The notes: a model not told the origin generated them from the sequence alone. A stretch of DNA of 64,000 nt from Enterobacter cloacae (GCF_013375935.1 NZ_CP056117.1:4216001-4280000); one strand, 5' to 3'. Positions 1-8,640 are shown, numbered from the stretch's first letter. Made by a program: numbers and translations.

Positions 1-506
1 AAGGTCCACAGCTGGCGGCCAGTGATTTTTACAACAATCTTTTCAGCACCGACACGGTTACGCCATAAAAAACGTCCGTTTGCCAGATTGGTTGCGTAAC
101 GACGCGCCAGTTCAGTAAAACCGTGTTCACTAATATACCCATCAATGACCTGCTGAAGTTCATCCTGATAAGTACGGTCGTTACACACCGAAGGCGTGGA
201 GAGATTTCCCAACACGCGCAGGGTAAATTTAACCTGTAAGGTATCCGCGTCCGCAGGCAGCGACGCCACATCTACACGCTGGAGATTGGCTTTCTGGATC
301 TCAGCATCCAGTTTTGCCGTATCGTTGGTAAGTGCGTTTTTGAGACGGTTTGAGATCGTACCGCGTACCGCTTTTTCCTGAATCCTGATCGGTTGCCAGA
401 TCTCTCCTTCCCAACTTCCTGAATACATCACCGCATCCGAGGTCGCCAGTTTACGTTCAAATGCCAGTACAGATGCCGTTTTAACGGCAGTGGGTGCCTT
501 TGCCAT
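1..506 (-). CDS. csy3: Csy3 (Cas7f), backbone subunit of type I-F Cascade, partial
   Basis: The first ~168 residues are visible, starting [20 protein letters not shown]; the C-terminus lies beyond base 1. Csy3 is the Cas7 subunit that forms the six-fold helical backbone of the type I-F crRNA complex, binding the spacer part of the crRNA and flipping out every sixth base. The ATG at 504-506 is supported by an AAGGAC ribosome site a few bases upstream. It follows csy2 by 13 bases in the same leftward operon. csy4, the crRNA endonuclease, would be expected next but is outside the window. The visible part is open, with no lesion. Confidence 0.93.
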   Translation of the reverse strand, partial: MAKAPTAVKTASVLAFERKLATSDAVMYSGSWEGEIWQPIRIQEKAVRGTISNRLKNALTNDTAKLDAEIQKANLQRVDVASLPADADTLQVKFTLRVLGNLSTPSVCNDRTYQDELQQVIDGYISEHGFTELARRYATNLANGRFLWRNRVGAEKIVVKITGRQLWT

Positions 507-519
507 AGATAAGTCCTTT

Positions 520-1455
520 TTAATTTAAATGTTCAGATGTCATCGGCGCGCCCGCGCCCTGACAGTAGTAACCTGTTTCCGTCGTGCGATAACGCCAGAA
601 AATGTCTTCTAATGACCGAACTCGGTGCAGACCGCACCACTCGCCTATGCCATACACCGCTTCGGTAAACGCAAAGGGTGTTTCTGCATCACGCGCGTTT
701 GCGACCACACCCGGAGCATACAATTCTGAGATGCGCTGATAACCGGTCATTAATGGCACCAGATACCCGGGTTTAGGTTTGGGAACGTAGAGCCAACTGG
801 CCGGATCCCCTTCCCTGATATCGCCCTCGTCCGGCGTTTCGGCCTGCATTTTCAACGCCGCGAAATCGAGCCAGGCATCAAGCAGCGTGGCATCAGGATT
901 GCTTTCAAGAAGCGTTTGATGATGTTCGCTCAGCCAGCGGCTGCGATCGCGCAGGGCAAAGCCCGGCATCAGTTGCCACTGTAATCGGCTCATCTCCTGA
1001 GCGCTGGCAGGCATCGCCATAACCGAAATATTCTGGATATCGACGATGATCCCCCCCGCCAGTCGAAGCGTCGGGCATATCTGAGACAGAAACTCGGCGA
1101 GGTCGCGCTGCCCGTATTCACCGTTTGGGATTTCCCCATGACACTCCAGCAGCAATGAAACCGTCATATGCATGCGGCCCTCTTCATTAAAGGAGGCCGT
1201 TTTCGCTTCACGGGTAAGGGGATTGCGGGTCAGGGCGAACTGATAATCGCGGCCAGACGTATGCGCGTGGATCTGGTGCTCGTGGCTCACGACGGCACAG
1301 CCATCAATGCGCAGCCCATGCTTTTCTGTCAACCTGCGCGACAAAGCATGGGAAAACCCCACAAAATGGGTGATCGCAGGGAAACCCCAGGTCAGGCCAG
1401 CAATCGCGTTGGCGTTTTCAACTCTCACACGGCGAAGCAGAATCAGTGAGCTCAT
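520..1455 (-). CDS. csy2: Csy2 (Cas5f), Cascade subunit at the crRNA 5' handle
   Basis: A 311-residue protein starting [18 protein letters not shown], the normal length for Csy2. In the type I-F complex Csy2 pairs with Csy1 to hold the 8-nt crRNA 5' handle and read the PAM. I chose the ATG at 1453-1455 over an upstream start because it overlaps the csy1 stop as ATGA and has GGAGG seven bases upstream; 23 further residues in the longer frame do not resemble the family. The frame is intact. Translational coupling to csy1 and close spacing to csy3 indicate one operon. Confidence 0.93.
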   Translation of the reverse strand: MSSLILLRRVRVENANAIAGLTWGFPAITHFVGFSHALSRRLTEKHGLRIDGCAVVSHEHQIHAHTSGRDYQFALTRNPLTREAKTASFNEEGRMHMTVSLLLECHGEIPNGEYGQRDLAEFLSQICPTLRLAGGIIVDIQNISVMAMPASAQEMSRLQWQLMPGFALRDRSRWLSEHHQTLLESNPDATLLDAWLDFAALKMQAETPDEGDIREGDPASWLYVPKPKPGYLVPLMTGYQRISELYAPGVVANARDAETPFAFTEAVYGIGEWCGLHRVRSLEDIFWRYRTTETGYYCQGAGAPMTSEHLN

Positions 1456-2762
1456 TTCAGCGCCTCCTGGATAATTTTTTCCATCTCTCGGAGGTTGGCC
1501 CGTAAGCGCTCGCGGGTTTCCCATTCACGTTTTTCCACAGCACCTAAATCCGGCATCGACTTGCGCAGACGTGCGTTCAGCCAAAGGGAAAAATCTTCTG
1601 CCACAGCGTCCTGCCAGTCGTCTTTTTCACGCTCAAGACGAAAGGCTTCGTCTGTTTTTGTACGCCAGGGATCGAGCCAGAGCTGTTGATGGGGTTTCAG
1701 ATCGGGACAGTTAAGCGTCCAGTTCTGCGCGGTTTCACGTTGAAAGTCAGATGCGATCTCGAACAAGAGATCGATAATTATATTGATATAGCCATCGCGG
1801 GCTTCGCGAATACGAAAACTGGTGTAATCGCCCGCTTTCGTCAGTAATGACACAAGCAAATGAATATGACTCTTCGCACGGCGGTCAAATTGCCCACCTC
1901 TGGCGAAAACAGAACGTAAACTCGTTGGCGGCTTTTCTGCCCTTTTCCACTGCGGCGGCTGGCAGGAAAGTAGCCAGCTCCGTCCACCGCGCACGCTGTT
2001 GAGATAGGAAATGTTTTGCGGTTTCGTACCACCGAAGTGTATTTCCGCTGAATCAGGGAATAACGTCAGCGGAGTGGGATGCCAGGTTTTCTCGCGCCTG
2101 GCTTTCCAGATGGCTTTAACATCGCCTCCAAAACGGAAGGCAATCATTTTCTGATGCAGGGCGTGAATAAGTGAGGTGGCAAACAGCGGGCTTAAGAGAT
2201 GGTAATCATCATCAACCGGAAAATAATTCTGTTTCGCCAGCTTGTGTGAAGCTGGTTCGCCGGGCGTCAATGCACGGGAAAATCCGGCAATCCATTCGCT
2301 CAGTTGACTGGCGTCATCGGTAAAAGCAGCCAGCGCAGCGCGATCGCCACGTTTTAGACTAGCTAGTAGAGAATCACCATCTTCTACCCGCGTTTGCAGC
2401 AGTTTCGCGACGTCCAGTGCAGCGGCGTTACCCACCGCATCCGTTTCCAGACCTGACAGCGTCGCTGTGCTGAGATACCCTTCCTTAGCCACTGCCTCGC
2501 TGTAGATACTGCTACTTTTTGAATCCCCGTGGGTAAACTTCGCCGCATGGGTCACGAGGTTAATTTGTCCGGCTCGCTTCGCGGCATCCGTCAGCCATGC
2601 TTTCGGCTCATAGCGAAGCTCCAGTTCCCGGCGTTCTGCCGCAAGCGTTGCGCTATCAATATCGCTGCGCTTTGCGGCCTCTTTATCAAATGCTTCCAGC
2701 TTTATTTGCCGTCGTTCGGCAATAAAAGCTGTAATAAATGAGAATAGTGTTCCTTCTTTCAT
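1452..2762 (-). CDS. csy1: Csy1 (Cas8f), large subunit of type I-F Cascade
   Basis: A 436-residue intact protein starting MKEGTLFSFITAFIAERRQI, as expected for Csy1, which with Csy2 caps the crRNA 5' end, recognises the CC PAM and recruits Cas2-3. A TTAGGGTGAT ribosome site precedes the ATG. It is the first gene of the leftward csy operon. Its upstream gap (344 bases to cas2-3) is long for this locus and contains a crRNA-like RNA gene aimed at this promoter region; the leader from the putative promoter near 2960 to the start codon would be ~190 nt. Assignment rests on length, order and family resemblance. Confidence 0.92.
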   Translation of the reverse strand: MKEGTLFSFITAFIAERRQIKLEAFDKEAAKRSDIDSATLAAERRELELRYEPKAWLTDAAKRAGQINLVTHAAKFTHGDSKSSSIYSEAVAKEGYLSTATLSGLETDAVGNAAALDVAKLLQTRVEDGDSLLASLKRGDRAALAAFTDDASQLSEWIAGFSRALTPGEPASHKLAKQNYFPVDDDYHLLSPLFATSLIHALHQKMIAFRFGGDVKAIWKARREKTWHPTPLTLFPDSAEIHFGGTKPQNISYLNSVRGGRSWLLSCQPPQWKRAEKPPTSLRSVFARGGQFDRRAKSHIHLLVSLLTKAGDYTSFRIREARDGYINIIIDLLFEIASDFQRETAQNWTLNCPDLKPHQQLWLDPWRTKTDEAFRLEREKDDWQDAVAEDFSLWLNARLRKSMPDLGAVEKREWETRERLRANLREMEKIIQEALK

Positions 2763-2819
2763 ATATCACCCTAACTCTTGCACCTATAATCAATAAAAAT
2801 ATAAATCGCGCAATTATAT

Positions 2820-2891
2820 TTAATATAAATAGCCAGAATAAAAACAAAACAGAATCATAACTAAGAAAAATAAAAACCTGATAATAATCAT
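2820..2891 (-). CDS. Candidate 23-residue hydrophobic peptide (possible creT-like toxin)
   Basis: A short frame reading MIIIRFLFFLVMILFC then a tyrosine-rich tail: one predicted membrane segment with a single arginine (rare AGG codon) at residue 5. Such size and composition resemble type I toxin peptides of the Ibs kind, but the region is very T-rich on this strand and would give hydrophobic codons by chance. AAGGA lies 13 bases upstream, longer than ideal. The frame sits between the crRNA-like RNA target (2958-2981) and csy1, the place where a CreT toxin would be expected. Existence as a gene is inference only. Confidence 0.2.
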   Translation of the reverse strand: MIIIRFLFFLVMILFCFYSGYLY

Positions 2892-2955
2892 CGCAGTGAA
2901 ACATTCCTTTATCTGAGTAAAAATAAAGTACTCCATTTCAAAACGTTCATCCACA

Positions 2956-2981
2956 CCTATATTAGGCTTTTACCTTTAAAC
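2956..2981 (+). promoter_or_regulatory. PAM and target site of the crRNA-like RNA, overlapping a csy1-facing -10 element
   Basis: CC at 2956-2957 is the type I-F PAM. The following 24 bases match the pseudo-spacer at 3051-3074 in 17 of 24 positions and in 13 of the first 15; the two early mismatches are at 6 and 12, and another is at 18. On the opposite strand TAATAT (2964-2959) could be the -10 of the promoter driving csy1 leftward; no good -35 is visible. Cascade bound here would cover that -10. The match is seen directly; repression is inference. Confidence 0.8.
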
Positions 2982-2990
2982 GACATACTC

Positions 2991-3018
2991 TTGCCAAAAA
3001 ACCTTAAATAAATATAAT
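2991..3018 (+). promoter_or_regulatory. Promoter of the crRNA-like RNA
   Basis: TTGCCA (2991-2996), 16 bases, then a perfect TATAAT (3013-3018), reading rightward, away from csy1. Start of transcription would fall near 3025, at the left edge of the first pseudo-repeat, so the promoter fits a short RNA and nothing else in this gap. Only the motif is seen; no transcript is known to me. Confidence 0.72.
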
Positions 3019-3022
3019 GCTT

Positions 3023-3102
3023 ATCTACTGTCGCCTAGACAGCTTAGAAGTATATGAGGCTCTTATCATTTATTTTATACTGCTGAACAAGCAGCTCGCG
3101 CC
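3023..3102 (+). ncRNA. CreR/CreA-like RNA: two degenerate type I-F repeats around a 24-nt pseudo-spacer
   Basis: Pseudo-repeat 1 (3023-3050) matches the array repeat in crRNA orientation at 19 of 28 positions. It keeps stem CTGTC, loop GCCTA, stem GACAG, then handle CTTAGAAG (array handle CTTAGAAA). Pseudo-repeat 2 (3075-3102) keeps stem CTGCT, loop GAACA, stem AGCAG and matches 16 of its first 22 positions; its handle part is lost, as expected where only the 3' hairpin is needed. Both stems show paired changes that preserve pairing. Csy4-type cleavage would leave a 52-nt RNA (3043-3094) with an 8-nt handle, 24-nt guide and 20-nt hairpin. Known family: Cas-regulating RNAs and CreTA antitoxin RNAs guide Cascade to repress a nearby promoter through partial complementarity. 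Confidence 0.82.
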
Positions 3103-3118
3103 CGCGTTAGAGGGCGCG
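3097..3118. other. GC-rich hairpin over the cas2-3 stop codon
   Basis: CGCGCCC (3097-3103) pairs with GGGCGCG (3112-3118) around an 8-nt loop that contains the cas2-3 stop codon. It follows the second pseudo-repeat directly, and could mark the 3' end of the crRNA-like RNA or of the cas1-cas2-3 transcript. Neither side has a run of T, so it is not a classical intrinsic terminator. Confidence 0.45.
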
Positions 3119-6100
3119 AAACACACCTAACATCGAGTGATATAGCCATTGTTCCGTCTCCTCCTCCCTGCTGACTCTTAACGTAATTTCACCATACCGT
3201 CGCGACACCGCAGCCAACTCCATTTGCTTCGTCTCGGCCAGCGCCTGTAATACCCCGGCATAATCAATTGCAATCCACGGTTCTACGCCGTGAGCCATTG
3301 ATAACGGCTGTTCGCAAAACCGTTCCGAAGATTTCGGTTCACTATTTTCCTGAAGCAAACAAAATACGGGTTCGTCATCTTCTTCTTTCATTGTCAGATA
3401 AAATGACTCCTGCGGTGATGAAGCGCGAAACGGTGTCCGCCGCTGCAACTCACTATTCCACGTCAGCGGTAGCCGCCACCACGACGCGGCCACCACATCT
3501 GATTTATCGCCACCGTCCAGCAGCACGGCGCGCAACCGGGCATGCTCCAGCGTCGCCAGCACATTGCCGGGCAGATTTTCAACGATGCGCGGTATTGCAT
3601 TTAGCGTGCGATAGCCCTCTTCACTGAGCAGCTCATGGAGATCGTGATGAGGCAGAAGATGGTGTTCGGTTTCAAATCCTGGCTTACAATAAGCCACCTT
3701 TTCTCCACGGAGCGCGCGCACGTTGCGTTCCAGAATCACCAGATTTTCAGTATCCGGAACGATCTGGCGATGGCGCTGAATACGCCCCGCAAACTGTATA
3801 AGTGAACGCATCGAGCTCGGCTCGATAATCCCCCAGTCGGCATCAAAATCGCGCCCGACTTCGAGAACGGATGTTCCGAGCACGACAAAAAGATGATGCT
3901 GTTCCGGTGACGTCAGCGCCTGCCTAACTTCAGGCAACTGCCAGACCTGATCCGGTTTGTGTCGCGTGAACGCGGCATCGAGTCGTTTTTCAATCGCCGC
4001 ACGCACCGCCAGCGGGTGCTGGCTGTGGTACACGCAATAATGAATGCGGTAATTGTCCGGAGAAGGTAATGCCATCAGCGCCTGCGCGACGGCAACCAGC
4101 GGATTGATGTTCGCCATCCTCACCAGACCAAATGACACGGTTTTGCCGCTTTTATGCGAGCTGTGATGATGACCGTGCAGAGCGATTGTTTGCTGGTGCA
4201 ACGTCTGCGCCAGTGCAGAGACAACGTCGGTAGCACAGGAAGCGTGCGGCTCCACGGCGGCCAATTTACCCAGACGAAGCTGAGGCTGCTTTGGCAGACG
4301 TTTAATCCGCTGCCTGACAAAATCGCCATGCGCCTGACGGAATTGAGCATCGTCGGCCAATTCCTGCGACTGCGCGCCGTACTCATCAAACCAGGCACAA
4401 CAGATACTCACAGGTCTGCCTGAAAGACCACAAGCCACCTGCCATGCTTTGCGACCTTCACGGTAGACCTCAAACAGCGCTTCCGTGAGTGCAGGAGGAA
4501 GCGTCGCGGAGGAAAGCAGCACGCGAGAACCGAGCATTCCCGCCCAGTTCACCAGCCGGCACAGGGCATGTAAATCCTCGACGTCGAAATCATCAGGCTC
4601 ATCAAGTACCAGATCGCTGGTCAGCAAACGCAACATGGCAGGGATCTGCCTGCCGCCGCGTATGCTTTCCGTTGCTGGCATCAGATGATCGATCGTTGTC
4701 ACCAGCACCGGGGCACTGACAAGACGATTAAGCGCTGGTTCTTTCGCAAGCCACTGCTGAGCGATACCGCTACTGGTCGCCCCTTCGTAATGCACGTAGT
4801 GATGGCTGGCGAAGAACGTTTCGTCGCTGGCACTGCGGGTATCTTCGGCGTCATTCCCCTGATAGAGCTCCTTCACTGCTGCGGCACCGGTCACCACGGC
4901 CAGCGTATCGTCATCCAGCATCAGGCGCGACTGCAAAGCCTGACCCGTCTGCAGCGTCAGCGTGCGTAACCCCAGCGCCACGCTGAAACGACACCCTGCC
5001 TGCTCATCTGCCAGAGCGTACATAATTCGGGCATTGGCAAAGGTTTTACCGCATCCGGTCGAGGCCATATTGATGCCGAAGAAGCCCTGCTCAGCACTCT
5101 TCTCGCGCAGAGAAGACGCAACGTCCCACGCCTTGTTTTGCCAGTGAAAACGCTCTTCTTTCGCTCGTTCCCGGAACGTTTTATGCCGGGCGATGGCAGG
5201 TAATGAACGGCGCAACGCCGGAAGAGAGCGCCCCATCAACAGCGCATGATGGGCGACACCAACATTGTGCTCATCAAGTTTTTGGTTAAGCTCGGTTCCG
5301 TGGTGAGTGTTAGCCCACGCCTGTAAGGCATCATCCTGCCATCCGGAATAAGCTGGTTGAGAGGAGTAAACGCGATCGGCCAGCATTAGCGACAGGCGGG
5401 CGAGATGGAGGGTGAAGATATTATCCATCGTTCCCGCGTGAAGCAGCGCAGGCAGATTCCGGATGCGTTTACCAATCTGTCGGGCCTTCTCGCGCCAGGT
5501 TTTACTTTTTAGCGGCGTACCGTGGGGAAATTTCCAGACATTTTTAAAATCACGCTCTTTCCATTGATGGTTTTCGGTGGATTTATGATTAAGCGAGTTC
5601 CAGTCTGCGTTCAGCTGTTTCTCAAACCAACCTTCGCAGTAGATCATCTGAGGACGTGTCGAATATGACTGCGGTAAACGGTGATGCGACAAAATCAGCC
5701 ATACCACCACTTTAGCCACAGGCGGGAGCTCCCCCAAAGGCTGCAGTTCTTGTCTGTGTCCATCTTCAGCGCTTTCAACATGGCCTTTTCGTCAGCGGCT
5801 TTTAGCTGAGTGAGGGATGCCAGCCACTGTTCATCGGTTTGTTTTCCTACAAACGCCTCGAACAGACGAACCGAGATCCACTCATGACGATACGGCTGGC
5901 AAATGTGCTTACTTTCACCCTTAAGCGTCTGCTGGAAGCACATCCCCGCTTTACCAAAATCATGAAACAGCCCGGCAATCGCTGCCAGCAAGGCGATGCT
6001 TTCCGCGCTGTGCCAGCGGTGTTCACTGTCGTTCTGGATAATTTACAGGGTCGTGCGATTCGTTGGCACGCGCCCTTGCGCGTTAAAACGACGCAAATTC

Positions 6101-6330
6101 CCGACAATCCACAGCAGTTCACTTTGACCGTTTTTTTTCAACCAGTGGCAGGCCACGGCGGTGTTACGACGTGCCGTTTTACGCAGCAGCTTGCGCAGCG
6201 TGATGGCGCCTTCCATCGTCATCGTCGTCTGCCACGCCGCGTCCCCCGTGCGCTCAGCGAACTGATCGATAATCTGGCAGCTTTGCTCGCGCGCACGTTT
6301 GGTACACCGAGAGATAATCAGCACATTCAT
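3107..6330 (-). pseudogene. cas3: Cas2-3 fusion nuclease-helicase, broken by a nonsense codon and a frameshift
   Basis: Full extent is about 1075 codons, normal for the type I-F Cas2-3 fusion. Residues 1-95 are the Cas2 domain (MNVLIISRCTKRAREQS). An in-frame TAA at 6045-6043 stops it; the same frame continues into the HD domain (FHDFGKA). Between about 5790 and 5740 the frame shifts, consistent with loss of one base, into the long helicase part: Walker A STGCGKTFANA, DEPDDFD box, SSATLPP, and FAGRIQRHRQ near the end. The start ATG overlaps the cas1 stop as ATGA. Without full-length protein, target degradation by this locus should fail. An assembly error could explain one lesion but is less likely for two of different kinds. 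Confidence 0.88.
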
Positions 6331-7310
6331 TTTGCGACGTCCGCCAGCGAGTGCGAGGTTTCCTGCAAGGTGGCGATCATCACATCCAGCGCATCGGACT
6401 GCTGAAACGCGTTAATGCAGCGCTGACGAAACTGTTGATTATCCTCACCTTCCATAGCCGCAATAAATGCCTGCGGCATAACGAGGGCATCTTTTATTAA
6501 ATCGGCAATATCAAACACCAGCCCACCACGACGGGTTTTACCGTGCATAACCGCCAGACCATGAGGGATCCCCGTCACCCATGCCGCAACTGCGGCCAGT
6601 CCGTATGCCAGATAATTGCCCTGATCGAGAAAACGGTTCGCCATATCTGCACCACCGCCCCGTTTGGCTCGGGTAAAACAGCCATAGCCCACCGTCTGGC
6701 TGGCCAGTTTGTAGAGCGATTTTGTGAGCTGTGCTTCCTGAAGCATCAGCGACGTATGATCTTGCGCGTTTTCCATACCCTGCCTTGCACGCTCCAGAAT
6801 AGTCTCCAGCGCACCCCGATCGGGCTGAAAAGACGTTTCTCGCTGCATCCGCAGCCCTGCCCACTGTTTTTCGATTTGCTGTAAACGAATAAACTGAAAC
6901 TGCTTTGCTGCCTGCAGACGTTTCTCTTCATCAAACCAGAATGAGACCCAGTTTTGTAAATATCCCGTCGGGCGGTATTCGCTTTGCGGGCAAAGCCATG
7001 AGACGTCAATATCCACCTCGTTCGCGGAATAAAGCGGCGTGCCGTCCGTTCCACAAAAACCAACCATCACGCCTGCTCGCGCGAACTCGCGCATTGCCAT
7101 TTGCGTAACGGATGTTCCCATACCCAGCATCACTGCCGTGGTATTGGCGATGGGAATATTCCAGTAAAACGATTCTTTGCCTTCCTGAGTGACATATTCA
7201 ACGCGCCCACCATTGACCTGAATACGACATTTCTCCAGGTAATAGATGTTGGCGCGTTTTGAATGGAGAATGGTTTTCAAGTCTGTAGGGGTGATGCTGT
7301 TTACGGACAT
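6327..7310 (-). CDS. cas1: Cas1, type I-F spacer-integration endonuclease
   Basis: A 327-residue intact protein starting MSVNSITPTDLKTILHSK, the usual length for Cas1 of type I-F. It has the conserved C-terminal segment MHGKTRRGGLVFDIADLIKD that supplies the metal-binding His and Asp residues. Cas1 integrates new spacers with Cas2, which in type I-F is fused to Cas3. Here only the truncated 95-residue Cas2 part might be made, so adaptation is uncertain. The gene is first of the leftward cas1-cas2-3 operon and ends overlapping cas2-3 by four bases. It lies 272 bases from the trailer end of the array. Confidence 0.94.
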   Translation of the reverse strand: MSVNSITPTDLKTILHSKRANIYYLEKCRIQVNGGRVEYVTQEGKESFYWNIPIANTTAVMLGMGTSVTQMAMREFARAGVMVGFCGTDGTPLYSANEVDIDVSWLCPQSEYRPTGYLQNWVSFWFDEEKRLQAAKQFQFIRLQQIEKQWAGLRMQRETSFQPDRGALETILERARQGMENAQDHTSLMLQEAQLTKSLYKLASQTVGYGCFTRAKRGGGADMANRFLDQGNYLAYGLAAVAAWVTGIPHGLAVMHGKTRRGGLVFDIADLIKDALVMPQAFIAAMEGEDNQQFRQRCINAFQQSDALDVMIATLQETSHSLADVAK

Positions 7311-7582
7311 GGCAAGGGCTTTTATTTCAAGGTGTTGAATGCGCGGTATGTTATCGAAAATAAGATGAAAACAAATGTGATGGGTATCAAATGAACAGTA
7401 ATTGCAGTGATTATTAAGCGAAAAACACTCTTTCTCTTTGAGATGTTATTTTTACGAATAATATATAAGTAGAGATATAATTTGCGAGTGAATATATTTT
7501 TTATTTAATCTGAAAAATAGAGGGTGTAAGTGTGATGGTATTTAATGTTTAAATAAATAGAATGAATATTTGTAAGGGGATT
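7311..7582. other. AT-rich gap between cas1 and the CRISPR trailer end
   Basis: A very AT-rich, gene-free stretch that should hold the cas1 promoter (reading leftward) and the 3' end of the array transcript. I see many TATA-like strings but no -35/-10 pair I would commit to, no strong hairpin with a T run, and no further crRNA-like pseudo-repeat. Confidence 0.5.
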
Positions 7583-8510
7583 TGTTTGTGCTGCTTGTGC
7601 GGCAGTGAACGCAGCTGTGACAAGATGAGGAGGTCAGATTGTTTTCTAAGCTGCCTGTACGGCAGTGAACTCAGTGGGTTATCGCGTGCTGGCCGCGCGG
7701 CTTTTCTAAGCTGCCTGTACGGCAGTGAACCATGTTCGCACCTGTTTGGTGCTGGTTGATTATTTCTAAGCTGCCTGTACGGCAGTGAACAAAGGTTATC
7801 GCTGTGGCAGTGGGACGCTGTGTTTCTAAGCTGCCAGTACGGCAGTGAACTTCATAAGTTCGGATATATGCAGCCAGTAAGCTTTCTAAGCTGCCTGTAC
7901 GGCAGTGAACACGCGGGTGAGCTGAAGTTTGAAGGGCCAAAATTTCTAAGCTGCCTGTACGGCAGTGAACAATCGTAAACGTCACCGGATGCGGCAGGAT
8001 AATTTCTAAGCTGCCTGTACGGCAGTGAACTTACGCCACCGGCTTGCATGAATTGGTTCACTTTTCTAAGCTGCCTGTACGGCAGTGAACGCCTCCCTTA
8101 ATTCCTGTAAAAATTTCCGCATTTTCTAAGCTGCCTGTACGGCAGTGAACATGCGCGCCATCCTGGAAGAACTGAAACGTAATTTCTAAGCTGCCTGTAC
8201 GGCAGTGAACAACTGCTGCATGCGATGGTGGCGATCAGGTCATTTCTAAGCTGCCTGTACGGCAGTGAACAATGGCTGCGTCTAGCGGCACGGAGGGCGC
8301 ATTTTCTAAGCTGCCTGTACGGCAGTGAACACACGGAAATCAGCGAGTACCTCATCGCCCGCTTTCTAAGCTGCCTGTACGGCAGTGAACGTATGCAAAG
8401 TATGTCGCCCCGGTTGGCGCTTTTTCTAAGCTGCCTGTACGGCAGTGAACATGCTTCTCGTGCTGCAAGAGATGGGTTCAGCTTTCTAAGCTGCCTGTAC
8501 GGCAGTGAAC
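7583..8510 (-). CRISPR. Type I-F CRISPR array, 16 repeats and 15 spacers of 32 bases
   Basis: Strict 60-base period: repeats of 28 begin at 7643 and every 60 bases to 8483, plus a degenerate one at 7583-7610 (6 mismatches). In transcript orientation, leftward, the repeat starts GTTCACTG, has hairpin CTGCC-GTACA-GGCAG and ends CTTAGAAA, the type I-F form. The degenerate copy marks the left end as the trailer and the right end as the leader. The repeat at 7823-7850 has one change in the loop. All spacers are 32 bases. The spacer at 8151-8182 is open as MRAILEELKR, compatible with a phage coding origin, but no spacer source could be identified by eye. Confidence 0.98.
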
Positions 8511-8527
8511 TGAAAGGAAACCACGCC

Positions 8528-8556
8528 ATCTTATTGTTAGAAAAGAAAATAATCAA
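8528..8556 (-). promoter_or_regulatory. CRISPR leader promoter
   Basis: Reading leftward: TTGATT (8556-8551), 17 bases, TAAGAT (8533-8528). Transcription would begin near 8521, about ten bases before the first repeat. Motif and spacing are seen; activity is inference. The leader as a whole is about 8511-8685. Confidence 0.6.
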
Positions 8557-8569
8557 CTTTTGCGCATAA

Positions 8570-8640
8570 AACCCTTTTTTCTGAAACGTAAATCCACACC
8601 TTATAAATCAATGATTTACGTTTACATCAAAAAAAGGGTT
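8570..8640. repeat. Two-step long inverted repeat in the CRISPR leader
   Basis: AACCCTTTTTT (8570-8580) pairs with AAAAAAGGGTT (8630-8640), and AAACGTAAATC (8584-8594) pairs with GATTTACGTTT (8613-8623). Two 11-bp arms are separated by small unpaired bulges, with an 18-base central loop. It lies just outside the leader promoter. It could insulate the array from upstream transcription, form an operator pair, or be a remnant of a miniature element. Confidence 0.75.

Noticed and set aside
2686..2904. 72-codon hydrophobic frame overlapping the csy1 start
   Set aside because: Its ATG directly abuts AAGGA with no spacing, and the 3' third is a shadow of csy1; the shorter 23-codon frame is the better toxin candidate.
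3097..3118. Intrinsic terminator for the crRNA-like RNA or cas2-3
   Set aside because: Stem is strong but no T run follows on either strand; kept only as a hairpin.
5695..5991. Separate HD-domain gene within cas2-3
   Set aside because: No ATG or ribosome site; it starts at a TTG in the middle of a conserved helix and lies in the same frame as the Cas2 part before the TAA, so it is a fragment of one broken gene.
7671..8569. Several open frames through the CRISPR array with repeated SLPYRQLR or FLSCLYGSE
   Set aside because: They are translations of the 60-base repeat-spacer unit, not proteins.
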